Shown: piece by piece, positions 1 through 7,530 of the stretch | Layout: every line of letters begins with the position of its first letter | Position numbering within the stretch: the stretch's first letter is position 1 | DNA from: Myxococcus eversor | Lineage (GTDB): Bacteria > Myxococcota > Myxococcia > Myxococcales > Myxococcaceae | Reading direction: 5' to 3' | Assembly (NCBI RefSeq): GCF_010894455.1 | Contig: NZ_JAAIXY010000012.1 | Span: 124,001-188,000 of the forward strand | Length of the DNA stretch: 64,000 bases | Translations under genes and position numbers: made by a program | Notes under the pieces: generated by a model | Told to the model about the DNA's origin: nothing | Database searches by the model: none | What the model saw: only the letters and a program-made list of their open reading frames with translations

Positions 1-155
1 CTCTCGTAGAGCTTCTCCAGGCCCTCGTACTGCGGGGTGAGGCCGCACTTGGAGGCGACGTTCACCACCAGCAGCACCTTGCCCTTGAACTGCCCCAGCG
101 TCAGTGCCGCGCCGTCGATGGACTTCAGGGGGATGTCGTAGAGGTTCTGGCTCAT
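1..155 (-). CDS. Glutathione peroxidase family protein (N-terminal part, runs off the window)
   Basis: The first 51 codons of a gene whose remainder lies before base 1. The translation opens MSQNLYDIPLKSIDGAALTL and continues to a KGKVLLVVNVASKCGLTPQY-type segment. This is the thioredoxin-fold entry of glutathione peroxidases, with the peroxidatic Cys in the ASKCG motif (no selenocysteine). Family members reduce hydrogen peroxide and lipid hydroperoxides, in bacteria usually with thioredoxin. The start ATG is at 155; an inverted repeat (158-190) lies just upstream, between it and the end of the next minus-strand gene. The family call is firm; substrate cannot be judged from a fragment. Confidence 0.9.
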   Translation of the reverse strand, partial: MSQNLYDIPLKSIDGAALTLGQFKGKVLLVVNVASKCGLTPQYEGLEKLYE

Positions 156-157
156 AT

Positions 158-190
158 GGGCGCGGAGCCTCGTACTTTGGCCCCGCGCCC
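158..190. terminator. Inverted repeat between the repeat-protein gene and the peroxidase gene
   Basis: GGGCGCGG (158-165) and CCGCGCCC (183-190) pair perfectly around a 17-base loop. It lies between the stop of the gene at 203 and the peroxidase start at 155. It has no T tract, so it could be a weak terminator or a leader hairpin just ahead of the peroxidase start. Confidence 0.35.
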
Positions 191-202
191 GTCAATCGCC
201 GC

Positions 203-1363
203 CTACGTCCGGGTGATGGCGAGGCGCGCGAAGAGATGCCAGGTGGAGCTCTCGCCCAGCGGCGGTGTCGTCTTGTGTCGCAGGACAATGGTCTCCTCCT
301 TCGGGTCGCCGCTCTGGTGCTCCAGGATGAGCCGGGCCTCCACGGGGGTGGTGAGCCAGGTCTGGAACATGCTGGGCAGGGCGTTGGAGGTGCTGATGCT
401 CCCCACCACCAGGACGCGGGGGTCGTCGTTCTTGATGGTCTCCGAGTCGCCTCCCGCGTGCCGCAGCCGGCAGTAGCCTCCGTTCGCGGTGGGTGACTTG
501 TTCGTCACCATGCCCTCCTCCTCCTGGCCGGTGAGGTAGACGGTGCTGGAGAAGCCGGAGATGTCATACGTGCCGGGGGGAACGGTGATGACGCCCGTCC
601 CCAGGTCCAACCGGATGGAGCGCTCGGGCGAACACGCCTCCACGCGGGTGAACACGCGCGTGTTCATTCCCTTCTTCAGCTTCTTCGTCTCGGGCGAGTC
701 CTCGGCGAAGACGGCGAACACGCGGGAGTAGCTCACCGGGGACGAGGTCCACTGGTAGCTCGCCTCGTTCTTGCCTCCCTCGCCGTCCAGGGTGCGCACC
801 TGCTTGTTGCCGTCGCTTCGTCCGCCGGTGAGCCACCGGTCCTTCGCGCCGCCCACCTTCAAGTAGAGGGCCCGGCCCCGTTTGACTTCGCCGCTGCCCA
901 CGGTTGAACGGCTCTCCATCACCGTCCACTGGTAGTTCTCCTCGTACTTGCCGCCCTCACCGTCGAGCGAGGAGACGCCTTGCTGGCCCTCTCCGAATCC
1001 CCCCTTCAGCCACCGGAGCTTCTCGCCACCCACCTTGAGATAGACCTTGTCGCCGTAGCGCACGGGCCCGCTGCCCACGCTGTCGCGGGCCTTCATCAGC
1101 GTCCAGCGGTAGCTGGGTTCCATGGCGCCTCCCTCGCCATCGAGGGTGTTGACCTGGGTGTTGCCTTCACTCCGGCCCCCGGTGAGCCACAGGAGCTTCG
1201 TGCCGCCCACCTGGAGATAGAGCGTCTCTCCATAGATGAGTGATTCGGTGGTGGGGATGAGCTCCGGAGCGGGGGAAGGCTTCGCTGGACCGACTTGCGT
1301 GGACTCGAGATTGGATTGTGATGACAAGGCATCCTCCTGTTGGGTGCGCTGAAACGATGCCAT
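203..1363 (-). CDS. Hypothetical protein with three tandem ~53-residue repeats and a C-terminal beta-rich domain
   Basis: 386 residues from the ATG at 1363. A longer reading from 1489 is possible, but it would cross the repeat-rich regulatory region and overlap the divergent regulator. No signal peptide is seen. From about residue 40 to 205 there are three copies of a unit of the form LYLxVGGxKxxWLxGGxxxGxxxVxxLDGEGG...SYxW, a Gly/Trp-rich repeat that suggests a lectin-like or small beta fold. The last ~180 residues are beta-rich with a GYCRLRHAGG segment and a conserved-looking end (STWHLFARLAITRT), perhaps a jelly-roll. Function is unknown; a carbohydrate- or surface-binding role is a guess from the repeat style. 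It is divergent from the two-component genes and may be under their control (see the box at 1391-1420). Confidence 0.7.
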   Translation of the reverse strand: MASFQRTQQEDALSSQSNLESTQVGPAKPSPAPELIPTTESLIYGETLYLQVGGTKLLWLTGGRSEGNTQVNTLDGEGGAMEPSYRWTLMKARDSVGSGPVRYGDKVYLKVGGEKLRWLKGGFGEGQQGVSSLDGEGGKYEENYQWTVMESRSTVGSGEVKRGRALYLKVGGAKDRWLTGGRSDGNKQVRTLDGEGGKNEASYQWTSSPVSYSRVFAVFAEDSPETKKLKKGMNTRVFTRVEACSPERSIRLDLGTGVITVPPGTYDISGFSSTVYLTGQEEEGMVTNKSPTANGGYCRLRHAGGDSETIKNDDPRVLVVGSISTSNALPSMFQTWLTTPVEARLILEHQSGDPKEETIVLRHKTTPPLGESSTWHLFARLAITRT

Positions 1364-1390
1364 GCGAAACGGAGGACACCTCCCAGGGAT

Positions 1391-1420
1391 ACGAAGCGAT
1401 ACAAAGCGAGACGGCGCGAC
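1391..1420 (+). promoter_or_regulatory. Three tandem 10-bp direct repeats, candidate OmpR-family response-regulator box
   Basis: Three consecutive 10-mers, ACGAAGCGAT, ACAAAGCGAG and ACGGCGCGAC, share AC at positions 1-2 and GCGA at positions 6-9. They sit in the 143-bp gap between the divergent repeat protein (start 1363) and the OmpR-type regulator gene (start 1507). Tandem direct repeats with one-helical-turn spacing are the usual binding pattern of OmpR/PhoB regulators. That this regulator binds here is inference. Confidence 0.5.
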
Positions 1421-1506
1421 GCGCGCACCCTGGATGCCAGGGATAGGGTATGCTTCAGGGGCAGTGTTCCTGGCACGGGTGCCGCCCAATGGACTTGAAA
1501 AACCAG

Positions 1507-2202
1507 ATGTCGACGCCGCGTGTCTTCATCGTGGATGACGACCCGCAACTCACGGCGATGATTGCCGACTACTTGCGATTGCATGGCTTCAGCGCGGGGT
1601 GTGAGGCCAGTGGAGACCGGGCGGTGCCACGGATTCTCGCCGAGCGGCCCGACCTGGTGGTGCTGGATGTGATGCTTCCGGGCAAGGATGGCTTCACCGT
1701 CTGCAGGGAGCTGCGCGGCGCCTATCCGGGCCCCATCCTCATGCTGACGGGGCGAGGGGCGGAGGCGGACGAAGTCGTGGGGCTGGAGAGCGGCGCCGAC
1801 GACTACCTGCCGAAGCCGGTCCGCCCGCGCGTGCTCCTGGCGCGGCTGCGCGCCTTGCTGCGCCGCACCACGAGCACGGCGCCGACGACGGTCGAGACAT
1901 CCCTCATTCGAGTCGGAGAGCTCACGGTCGACCCGGCGCGCAGGACGGCCCGTCTGCGAGGGGCGCCGCTCGATTTGACTTCGGGCGAGCTGGACGTGCT
2001 CCTGCTGCTCACGACGCACGCGGGCCAGGTCGTGAGCCGGCAGCTCATGTACCAGCGACTCCGGGGCGTGGAGCAGGATGACATCGACCGCTCCGTGGAT
2101 CTGCGCGTCTCGCGGCTTCGTCACAAGCTGCGCGAAGCCTCCGGCGAGACGGACGTCATCAAGACGGTCCGCGGGGTCGGCTACCTCTTCACCGTGAGCT
2201 GA
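1507..2202 (+). CDS. OmpR/PhoB-family response regulator (RstA-like)
   Basis: 231 residues. The receiver domain has the acidic triad D10-D12, the phospho-acceptor D54 (LDVMLPGKDG), the switch T81 and K103 (LPKP). A winged-helix output domain follows (about 130-231) and ends with KTVRGVGYLF, the typical OmpR-class wing. The start at 1507 (MSTPRVFIVDDD) best fits family length; in-frame ATGs at 1450 and 1489 would add 19 or 6 residues of unlike sequence, and no start has a strong ribosome site. The sensor kinase follows after 3 bases, so the pair is one operon. The signal sensed is unknown. Confidence 0.93.
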   Translation: MSTPRVFIVDDDPQLTAMIADYLRLHGFSAGCEASGDRAVPRILAERPDLVVLDVMLPGKDGFTVCRELRGAYPGPILMLTGRGAEADEVVGLESGADDYLPKPVRPRVLLARLRALLRRTTSTAPTTVETSLIRVGELTVDPARRTARLRGAPLDLTSGELDVLLLLTTHAGQVVSRQLMYQRLRGVEQDDIDRSVDLRVSRLRHKLREASGETDVIKTVRGVGYLFTVS

Positions 2203-2205
2203 CCC

Positions 2206-3492
2206 GTGGACCGACTCTTCCTTCGCGTCTATCTCCACATCTTCGCGGGCGTGCTGATCGCGGGCCTCGCCGCCAGGGTGTTCGTGATTCCGGTGATCAA
2301 CGCGCAGCTCGCGCGGAACCTCGAAGCCACCTTCGCGGTGCCCGTCGGGTTGATGGCCGAGCTGTTCGAGGCGCGCTATCGGGAGCACGGCGACTTCGGA
2401 GGACCCGCCGAGCAGGCCTCCAGGCGCTTTGGTGTTCCCGTCGCGCTCATCCCCCAGGGGCGCATGCCGCTGGACGCTGAAAGCGCCGCGCGGTTGGAGG
2501 GCGGGCAGGTCGTCCGGGTGGGGCCCGTGTTCGCGTCGATGCTCTATGCGCGCCTGGAGGGGACGGGACACGTCCTCGAGGTGGGCCCGTTGCCGCTCAA
2601 CTTCCCCCTGGGGGGCGCGCGGGGCCTCGCGCTCGGCCTTTGCTTCGTGGGTGGGCTCTCGCTGGGCGTCTTCATGCTCCTGCGCCCCGTGCGCCGTCAG
2701 CTCCTGGACCTGCGGCGGACGGCCGAGGCGCTCGGGAGGGGAGAGCTCGGCGCGCGGGCCGAGGTCGGCTCACGAGACGTCATCGGCGCGCTCTCCACGG
2801 CGGTGAACCACATGGGGGCGGAGCTTCAGCGCTCCATCACCTTGCGAGACGAACTGCTCCACAACACCTCCCACGAGCTTCGGGCACCGAGCCAGCGGCT
2901 GCACTTCAGCCTCGCGCTCGCGAGAGAGGCGTCCGAGCCCGCGGAGCGGGAGCAGGCGTTTGATCGGGTGGAGCGAAGCCTGTCGGAGCTCGACCAGCTC
3001 GTCGACGAGCTGCTGACCTATGCGCGCCTCAAGGCACACCGCGCGCCCAAGGAGGCCCGAGCGGACGTGCGGCCCGTCCTGGCCGCGCTCTGCGCGACGC
3101 TCGCCTCACTGCCGAACAGGGCGGTGCTGGCGGCGCCCGGACCCGGGCCCGGAGACGAGCCGCTCGTCGTTCGTGTCGAGGCACGCCTCATCGAGCGCGC
3201 GACGTCGAACCTGATTCTCAATGCCCTGCGGTATGCGAACTCCCAGGTCCAGGTCAGCCTGAGCCGGGAAGGGCATACCATCCACATTCATGTCGACGAT
3301 GACGGGCCTGGGATTCCGCTCGCGGAGCGGGAGCGCGTCTTCGAGCCGTTCCATCGACTCGACGACGAGCGCCACGGCTTCGGGCTGGGGCTCGCCATCG
3401 TGCACCGCATCGCGGAGGTGCACGGGGGGCGGGTCTCCGCGCTGGGCTCGGTGCTGGGGGGCGCACGCTTCACGCTGTCGTTTCCCGCGTGA
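2206..3492 (+). CDS. Sensor histidine kinase partner of the OmpR-type regulator
   Basis: 428 residues from a GTG, 3 bases after the regulator stop. It has a membrane helix at about 7-30, a ~105-residue periplasmic segment, a second helix at about 140-160, a HAMP linker, and the H box with phospho-accepting H223 (HNTSHELRAPSQRL). The catalytic domain shows an N box (NLILNALRYA), G1 (DDDGPGIP), an F box and G2 (HGFGLGLAIV). The H box has SQRL after the Pro where most kinases have LxxL/I, which still leaves the essential His, Glu and Pro. The architecture matches RstB-like sensors. It phosphorylates the regulator encoded just upstream. Confidence 0.93.
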   Translation: MDRLFLRVYLHIFAGVLIAGLAARVFVIPVINAQLARNLEATFAVPVGLMAELFEARYREHGDFGGPAEQASRRFGVPVALIPQGRMPLDAESAARLEGGQVVRVGPVFASMLYARLEGTGHVLEVGPLPLNFPLGGARGLALGLCFVGGLSLGVFMLLRPVRRQLLDLRRTAEALGRGELGARAEVGSRDVIGALSTAVNHMGAELQRSITLRDELLHNTSHELRAPSQRLHFSLALAREASEPAEREQAFDRVERSLSELDQLVDELLTYARLKAHRAPKEARADVRPVLAALCATLASLPNRAVLAAPGPGPGDEPLVVRVEARLIERATSNLILNALRYANSQVQVSLSREGHTIHIHVDDDGPGIPLAERERVFEPFHRLDDERHGFGLGLAIVHRIAEVHGGRVSALGSVLGGARFTLSFPA

Positions 3493-3753
3493 AGGCGTGG
3501 CCCAGGCCGTCGAACTCGCGTCTGCTTGGCCACGAAGCTCTTTGTCCATGGCACCGGGGGGCAGCTATCGCACAGCGTTCGCTCAGATGTCTCCCAACAA
3601 CGCGCAGGGTCTGGTGTCCGACCTCTGGCCCCGGACGACCCACGACATTTCAACACCTTGCTCACGCGAAAACCCTGTCGCACGGAATCTGCCAGCGGAA
3701 CTCGGCACTATCCGCTGCGGGTGTGCCGCACCCATTTCGCATCGGAGCTGCCA

Positions 3754-4122
3754 ATGCAATTCGTCGAGTTCATTGTCCCGCCTCGCAAGAAGATCTCGCT
3801 CAACGTGTCGTTCGACTCCAGTTCCAAGGACGAGAACGAAATCATCGTGATTGAGAAGACGAGTGGTCAACGCCTCTTCAACACCATCAACTTCGAGCAA
3901 GAACACGCTCGCCAGTGGGAAAGCCCCGTCAACGACAGTCCGATACCGATGACCATCGTCGTCTCCGCGCAGCACAAGCCGGGCGGAGCCAACGCGGCTG
4001 CCGTGTGGGTGCCCAGCGCCCTGGTGGTCGGTCCGTCCAGCGACAAGGACGTTCACGTTGAAGTCACCAACGGCATGAGGTCCGGCACCAGCGTGTCCAC
4101 CGCCAAGGTCAGCTGGCGCTGA
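3754..4122 (+). CDS. Small hypothetical protein, probable beta-sandwich
   Basis: 122 residues. The start at 3754 is set by a GGAG six bases upstream; an in-frame ATG at 3526 would add 76 low-quality residues. The sequence alternates polar and hydrophobic residues (FVEFIVPPRKKISLNVSF..., TIVVSAQHKPGG..., VHVEVTNGM), which suggests an all-beta cytoplasmic domain. There is no signal peptide or membrane helix. The 260 bases before it are AT-richer than the neighbours and carry its own promoter region. No family is recognised; a role cannot be assigned. Confidence 0.7.
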   Translation: MQFVEFIVPPRKKISLNVSFDSSSKDENEIIVIEKTSGQRLFNTINFEQEHARQWESPVNDSPIPMTIVVSAQHKPGGANAAAVWVPSALVVGPSSDKDVHVEVTNGMRSGTSVSTAKVSWR

Positions 4123-4310
4123 GCCGGGCGACAAGATCTGAACCATGCGCTCGCTGACTCCGACGCTCAGCGGGCGCACTCGCCACAGCTTGGCCAGTAG
4201 GAACAGCGCCACGCGGGGCTGACTAGCGAACACGTGCCGCGTTTGTCCGGAACGGCCAGCTCCACGCCGCACCTGGCAGAAACGCCAGAGGGCGCACTGA
4301 GGGTACCCAC

Positions 4311-4664
4311 CTACTCGGGCAGGTCGAGAGCCCAGACCCCGTTCTCCCAGTTCTTAAGGGTCTGCTGAGCCCCCATGGCGGCCATGCCTTCTCCCTTGGC
4401 AGCTTCCTCAAGTACCGCTCTCGCCTCCCCCGTCCTGTACCGCAGGAGGAAGGCCGCAGCAGTTACACGGACATCCATCCGAGGAGCCGAGAACAGGGCG
4501 GCCAGTGCATCGCGACCTACGTCCCCGTGCTTCCGCAGCTTCGAGAAGGCCGCAAGAGCCTTGTCCGCATGCCTGTTGCCGGTCTTCGCATCTCCTCGAA
4601 GGATGCAATCGGTCTGAGCAGCGATGTTCTGGGCAAACTGCTCCACAAGTTCGGCAAGGTCCAT
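4311..4664 (-). CDS. DUF2019-family protein, probable immunity protein for the upstream lipoprotein toxin
   Basis: 117 residues, nearly all helical. It opens MDLAELVEQFAQNIAAQTD and continues with the family's GDAKTGNRHADKALAAFSKL and RMDVRVTAAAFLLRY stretches. This matches DUF2019, a HEAT-like family common in myxobacteria and often found directly after toxin genes. The start codon overlaps the toxin stop by one base (TGATG) and has a G-rich ribosome site, so translation is coupled. By position and fold type it should bind and neutralise the nuclease domain of the toxin. The pairing is inference; the family call is fairly firm. Confidence 0.75.
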   Translation of the reverse strand: MDLAELVEQFAQNIAAQTDCILRGDAKTGNRHADKALAAFSKLRKHGDVGRDALAALFSAPRMDVRVTAAAFLLRYRTGEARAVLEEAAKGEGMAAMGAQQTLKNWENGVWALDLPE

Positions 4665-6031
4665 CACCAGTCCCCCTTCCTCACGTTCTCGATAGCCCTC
4701 ATTCCGAAGTCCCTCTGCGCATCGAAGGGCTGGGTGCTCAGCCACTCTCGAACCGTCTTCGTAGTGCTCGTGATGTCGAACCGCTTGGAGGAATAGAACG
4801 CGCTGACCTTGGAGTGAAGTTCCTTGTCGAGCGCGACGATGTTCTCCGTGTTGTGGATCGCCTTCGGCCCGAACCGACCCACGTTGCCGTCCGTCTGCTC
4901 GACGATGTGGTGCCACTCCTTCCCCGGTCCTGCCGGCCCCATCGCTCGCTTGAAGGACTTGAACGACGAGTAGGACTTCATGCCGACAGGTCCCGAAGAC
5001 CTCGTCACTCCCTCCCCTACGCGCTGGAGGATGATGGCCGCCCCAGGCCCACCGCTCAGTACCGCCGCGCGCCCCACCGGCACCGCGACATGTCCCATGA
5101 CAAGCGCGCCCTCGGCGGACAGCGACAGGACCGGCAATTCCGCAGTAGCGAGCGCCGCACCTTGAAACGTGCGCGTTGCGGATGACACCGTGCCCCAGGT
5201 GGCGATGAGGTTCGTCACCAGTTTGGAGACAACCCGCACCTGCTCGCCGCGTGTCAGGTACTGGAAGCTCTCCAGATACTCGGGGGACGACTCCAGAAGC
5301 GCCGCCACGGCGGCAGGCATCTGTCTGAGCGCCGCGAGGTTGTCAGCGGGCGATGTCGAGAAGAACTGCCCCACCGCCAAGGCCAACCCGACGAAAGCCT
5401 CTTCGGCTCCGTCCAGAGTGCGGCTCAGGTAGTCGGCATCGTCGTGGACGTCCGCGAAGGCGCCTCCTCCGGTCTCCTCCAGCCGTGCGTTCAACTGCCG
5501 GAAGACACCGCCCTTGCCCGAGTAGAAGACGCCCAGCTCGAACTGGCCCGCTCGAAAGGCGCCGTCCTTCCACTCCACGGCGCCCACGCGCTGCTGGGTC
5601 TGCCCGCTGCGCACCCACGCGAGGCAGCCGTCAGGACGGAGGACCGCCAGTTGTGTGAAGCGACCCACCCGCCGCACCAACTCGGCGCGCGACACTTCGC
5701 TCGCGTCCAGCACCTCGCGCAGCATGAAGCCCACCGCGACGCGTGCCGGGAACTGCCCCAGCGTCACGTCCTTGACGGTCAGCGCCTTCAGCAGTCGCGC
5801 GGCGTGTGTCGGCGTGAGCGAACTGCCTGCAACGGGACGCTCGTCTTGGTCCCCGAGCCCCGCGTCACGAAGCAGCGCATCGAACGCATCGCTCCTCTGT
5901 CCTCGGAAGTGCCCCCCTTCCCCGAGTAGTGCGGAACGCTGCTGGAAAGTGCTCCTGCGCGTCGAGGGTTCAACGCCAGCGCATCCCGTCACGAGGAGAA
6001 TGGCGCACAGCACCCAGAGGACAGCACGCAT
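4664..6031 (-). CDS. Lipoprotein toxin with C-terminal WHH/HNH-like nuclease domain (SitA-like)
   Basis: 455 residues. The N-terminus is a lipoprotein signal (MRAVLWVLCAILLVTGC, lipidated C17). The middle is long, Ala/Leu-rich and helical with hydrophobic stretches (about 260-340). The end carries a nuclease signature: EWHHIVEQ (W373, H374, H375), then a FGPKAIHNTENIVALD segment, the spacing seen in HNH/WHH toxin domains. This layout (lipid anchor, variable middle, polymorphic nuclease end, immunity gene coupled downstream) is that of the Sit toxins that myxobacteria hand to kin by TraA/TraB-dependent outer-membrane exchange. Membership of that system is inferred from architecture; no traA is in the window. 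Confidence 0.8.
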   Translation of the reverse strand: MRAVLWVLCAILLVTGCAGVEPSTRRSTFQQRSALLGEGGHFRGQRSDAFDALLRDAGLGDQDERPVAGSSLTPTHAARLLKALTVKDVTLGQFPARVAVGFMLREVLDASEVSRAELVRRVGRFTQLAVLRPDGCLAWVRSGQTQQRVGAVEWKDGAFRAGQFELGVFYSGKGGVFRQLNARLEETGGGAFADVHDDADYLSRTLDGAEEAFVGLALAVGQFFSTSPADNLAALRQMPAAVAALLESSPEYLESFQYLTRGEQVRVVSKLVTNLIATWGTVSSATRTFQGAALATAELPVLSLSAEGALVMGHVAVPVGRAAVLSGGPGAAIILQRVGEGVTRSSGPVGMKSYSSFKSFKRAMGPAGPGKEWHHIVEQTDGNVGRFGPKAIHNTENIVALDKELHSKVSAFYSSKRFDITSTTKTVREWLSTQPFDAQRDFGMRAIENVRKGDW

Positions 6032-6499
6032 TCAGCACCCCCATGCCTCTCTCCAAGGGAGGCAAGTGGGTTGAATGCTGTCATTCCTATCTGACAAACG
6101 GATGGCAACCGACAGCGCGGAGGAATCTTACAACGTCACTCCGACATGCCTCGGAGCCTCCCTTTCAGGGCTCGAACCCGCCCGCGTTGCGGAGCCGGTT
6201 GGCGCGCATTGTCCACCCCCAGCCCCATCGAGGCGAAGGCGCCCGGCCTCAACGTCCCTTCCGCTGTCGGGAACAACAGGGTGCCGCTCGTGCCCAGCAC
6301 GTAGAACTTCCCCCCGAGGAATCTCCACCGCACCTCGGCCGCGCAGGAGATGAATCCCATCGGCTGAACCCTCTCACGCGACATCTACCTTGACGCTCAC
6401 CGCCTCGGGCCTCAGTGGAATGACCAGCGGGACGCGGTCCAACTCCTCGACACGCCGTTGCTGGCGTGGGGCAATACAGGGGGCAACGGCCGTGGGGTG
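6032..6499. other. Region upstream of the lipoprotein toxin, no complete gene
   Basis: This 468-base stretch should hold the toxin promoter (the part nearest 6032-6130 is AT-richer) and the short fragment listed at 6136-6384. It ends at the terminator and RNA-gene remnant at 6500-6566. No other gene is supported. Confidence 0.5.
6136..6384 (-). pseudogene. Possible gene fragment of unknown family
   Basis: An 82-codon frame on the toxin strand. Residues 9-60 (MGFISCAAEVRWRFLGGKF, then a Gly-rich stretch ending ASMGLGVDN) look protein-like with alternating beta character, while the last 20 residues are Arg-rich and look like random extension. It may be the end of a longer membrane or beta-barrel protein whose rest has been lost. 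It lies between a toxin gene and an RNA-gene remnant, a likely recombination site. It could also be a chance frame. Confidence 0.3.
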
Positions 6500-6538
6500 A
6501 AAAAGAAAAAGGCCCGCAACCCCTGAGGATTACGAGCC
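6500..6538 (-). terminator. Strong intrinsic terminator (minus strand)
   Basis: On the minus strand, GGCTCGTAATCC pairs with GGTTGCGGGCC plus one base through 12 positions, using G-U wobbles that form only in the minus-strand RNA. It is followed by TTTTTCTTTTT. The wobble pattern proves the direction. It would end transcription coming from hflC and from the RNA-gene remnant at 6547-6566. Confidence 0.85.
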
Positions 6539-6546
6539 ATTTCCAG

Positions 6547-6566
6547 TGGAGGCGGCGGGAATCGAA
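6547..6566 (-). pseudogene. 3' end of a tRNA or tmRNA gene without its body (possible attachment-site scar)
   Basis: Read on the minus strand, TTCGATTCCCGCCGCCTCCA is the T loop, 3' T stem and 3' acceptor strand of a tRNA-like end; tmRNA genes commonly end this way. The bases before it do not pair with the CCCGC T-stem arm, so the rest of the gene is missing; hflC's stop lies only 22 bases upstream. A terminator (6500-6538) follows just as it would after an intact RNA gene. Such 3' fragments arise when integrative elements use the 3' end of tRNA or ssrA genes as attB. Confidence 0.6.
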
Positions 6567-6588
6567 ACTGGGGCGCGGCCGCGTCCCT

Positions 6589-7530
6589 CTACTTCTTCGC
6601 GCTGCTGCGCAGGTACCGGTAGAACTCCGAGTCGCTGCCCAGGAAGAGGGACGTGGAGCGGTCCACCACCTGGGGGTAGGCCTCCAGGGTGCGCATGAAC
6701 TGGTAGAACTCCGGGTCCCTCCCGAAGGCCTCGGCGTAGATCTTCGTCGCCTCGGCGTCGGCGGTGCCGGTGATCTCCTGCGCCTTGCGGTAGGCCTCCG
6801 AGCGGATCTCCTTCAAGTCCCGCTCCCGCTGTCCGCGCACTTCGGCCGCGCGGCCCATGCCCTCGGAGCGCGAGCGCTCGGCGGTGCGCCGCCGCTCGGA
6901 AATCATGCGCTCGAAGACCTTCACCTGGACCTCGTCGACGTAGTTGATGCGGCGGATCTGCACGTCCACCAGCTCCACGCCGAACTCCTTGACGATCTCC
7001 GCCGCGCGGTCGCGAATCTGCCGGGTGAGCTTGTCGCGGCCCTGGGAGACCTGCTCCAGCGACTCACCGCGCTCGGCCTCGGTCGTGTACTCGTCGTCCT
7101 CGAACGGCCGGTTGGTGGAGCGCACCGCTTCAATCAGCGCGAACGAGGCGATGGTGTTGCGCGTCTCGCCGTCGATGATGTCATCCAACCGGGACTGGGC
7201 GTTGCGCTCATCGCGCAGGCGCTGGAAGAAGCGCAGCGGGTCCACGATTCGCCAGCGGCCGAAGGTGTCCACCCAGATGTACTTCTTGTCCTTGGTGGGA
7301 ATCTGGTTCGGGTCTCCGCGCCAATCGAGCCAGCGCTTGTCGAAGCGGTTCACCGTGTCGACGAAGGGCTGCTTGAAGTGGAGGCCGGGCTCGGTGATGG
7401 ACTGGCCCCGGGGTTGGCCGAAGCGGGTGATGACGGCCTGCTCGTGCTCGCTCAGCGTGTACGTGCTGGAGAAGCCCAGCACGACGGCGACCACGGCGAG
7501 CGTGAGGAGAATCAGTGCGACGCGGCTCAT
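6589..7530 (-). CDS. hflC: Protease modulator HflC
   Basis: 313 residues. A short N-terminal membrane anchor (about 5-22) is followed by an SPFH/prohibitin domain and a long helical segment rich in charged residues (about 170-280). HflC forms with HflK a large inner-membrane complex that surrounds the FtsH protease and tunes its activity on membrane substrates. The start overlaps the hflK stop (ATGA), the standard hflKC arrangement. Only 22 bases separate its stop from the RNA-gene remnant at 6566, so the intergenic end of this operon has been rearranged. Confidence 0.93.
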   Translation of the reverse strand: MSRVALILLTLAVVAVVLGFSSTYTLSEHEQAVITRFGQPRGQSITEPGLHFKQPFVDTVNRFDKRWLDWRGDPNQIPTKDKKYIWVDTFGRWRIVDPLRFFQRLRDERNAQSRLDDIIDGETRNTIASFALIEAVRSTNRPFEDDEYTTEAERGESLEQVSQGRDKLTRQIRDRAAEIVKEFGVELVDVQIRRINYVDEVQVKVFERMISERRRTAERSRSEGMGRAAEVRGQRERDLKEIRSEAYRKAQEITGTADAEATKIYAEAFGRDPEFYQFMRTLEAYPQVVDRSTSLFLGSDSEFYRYLRSSAKK

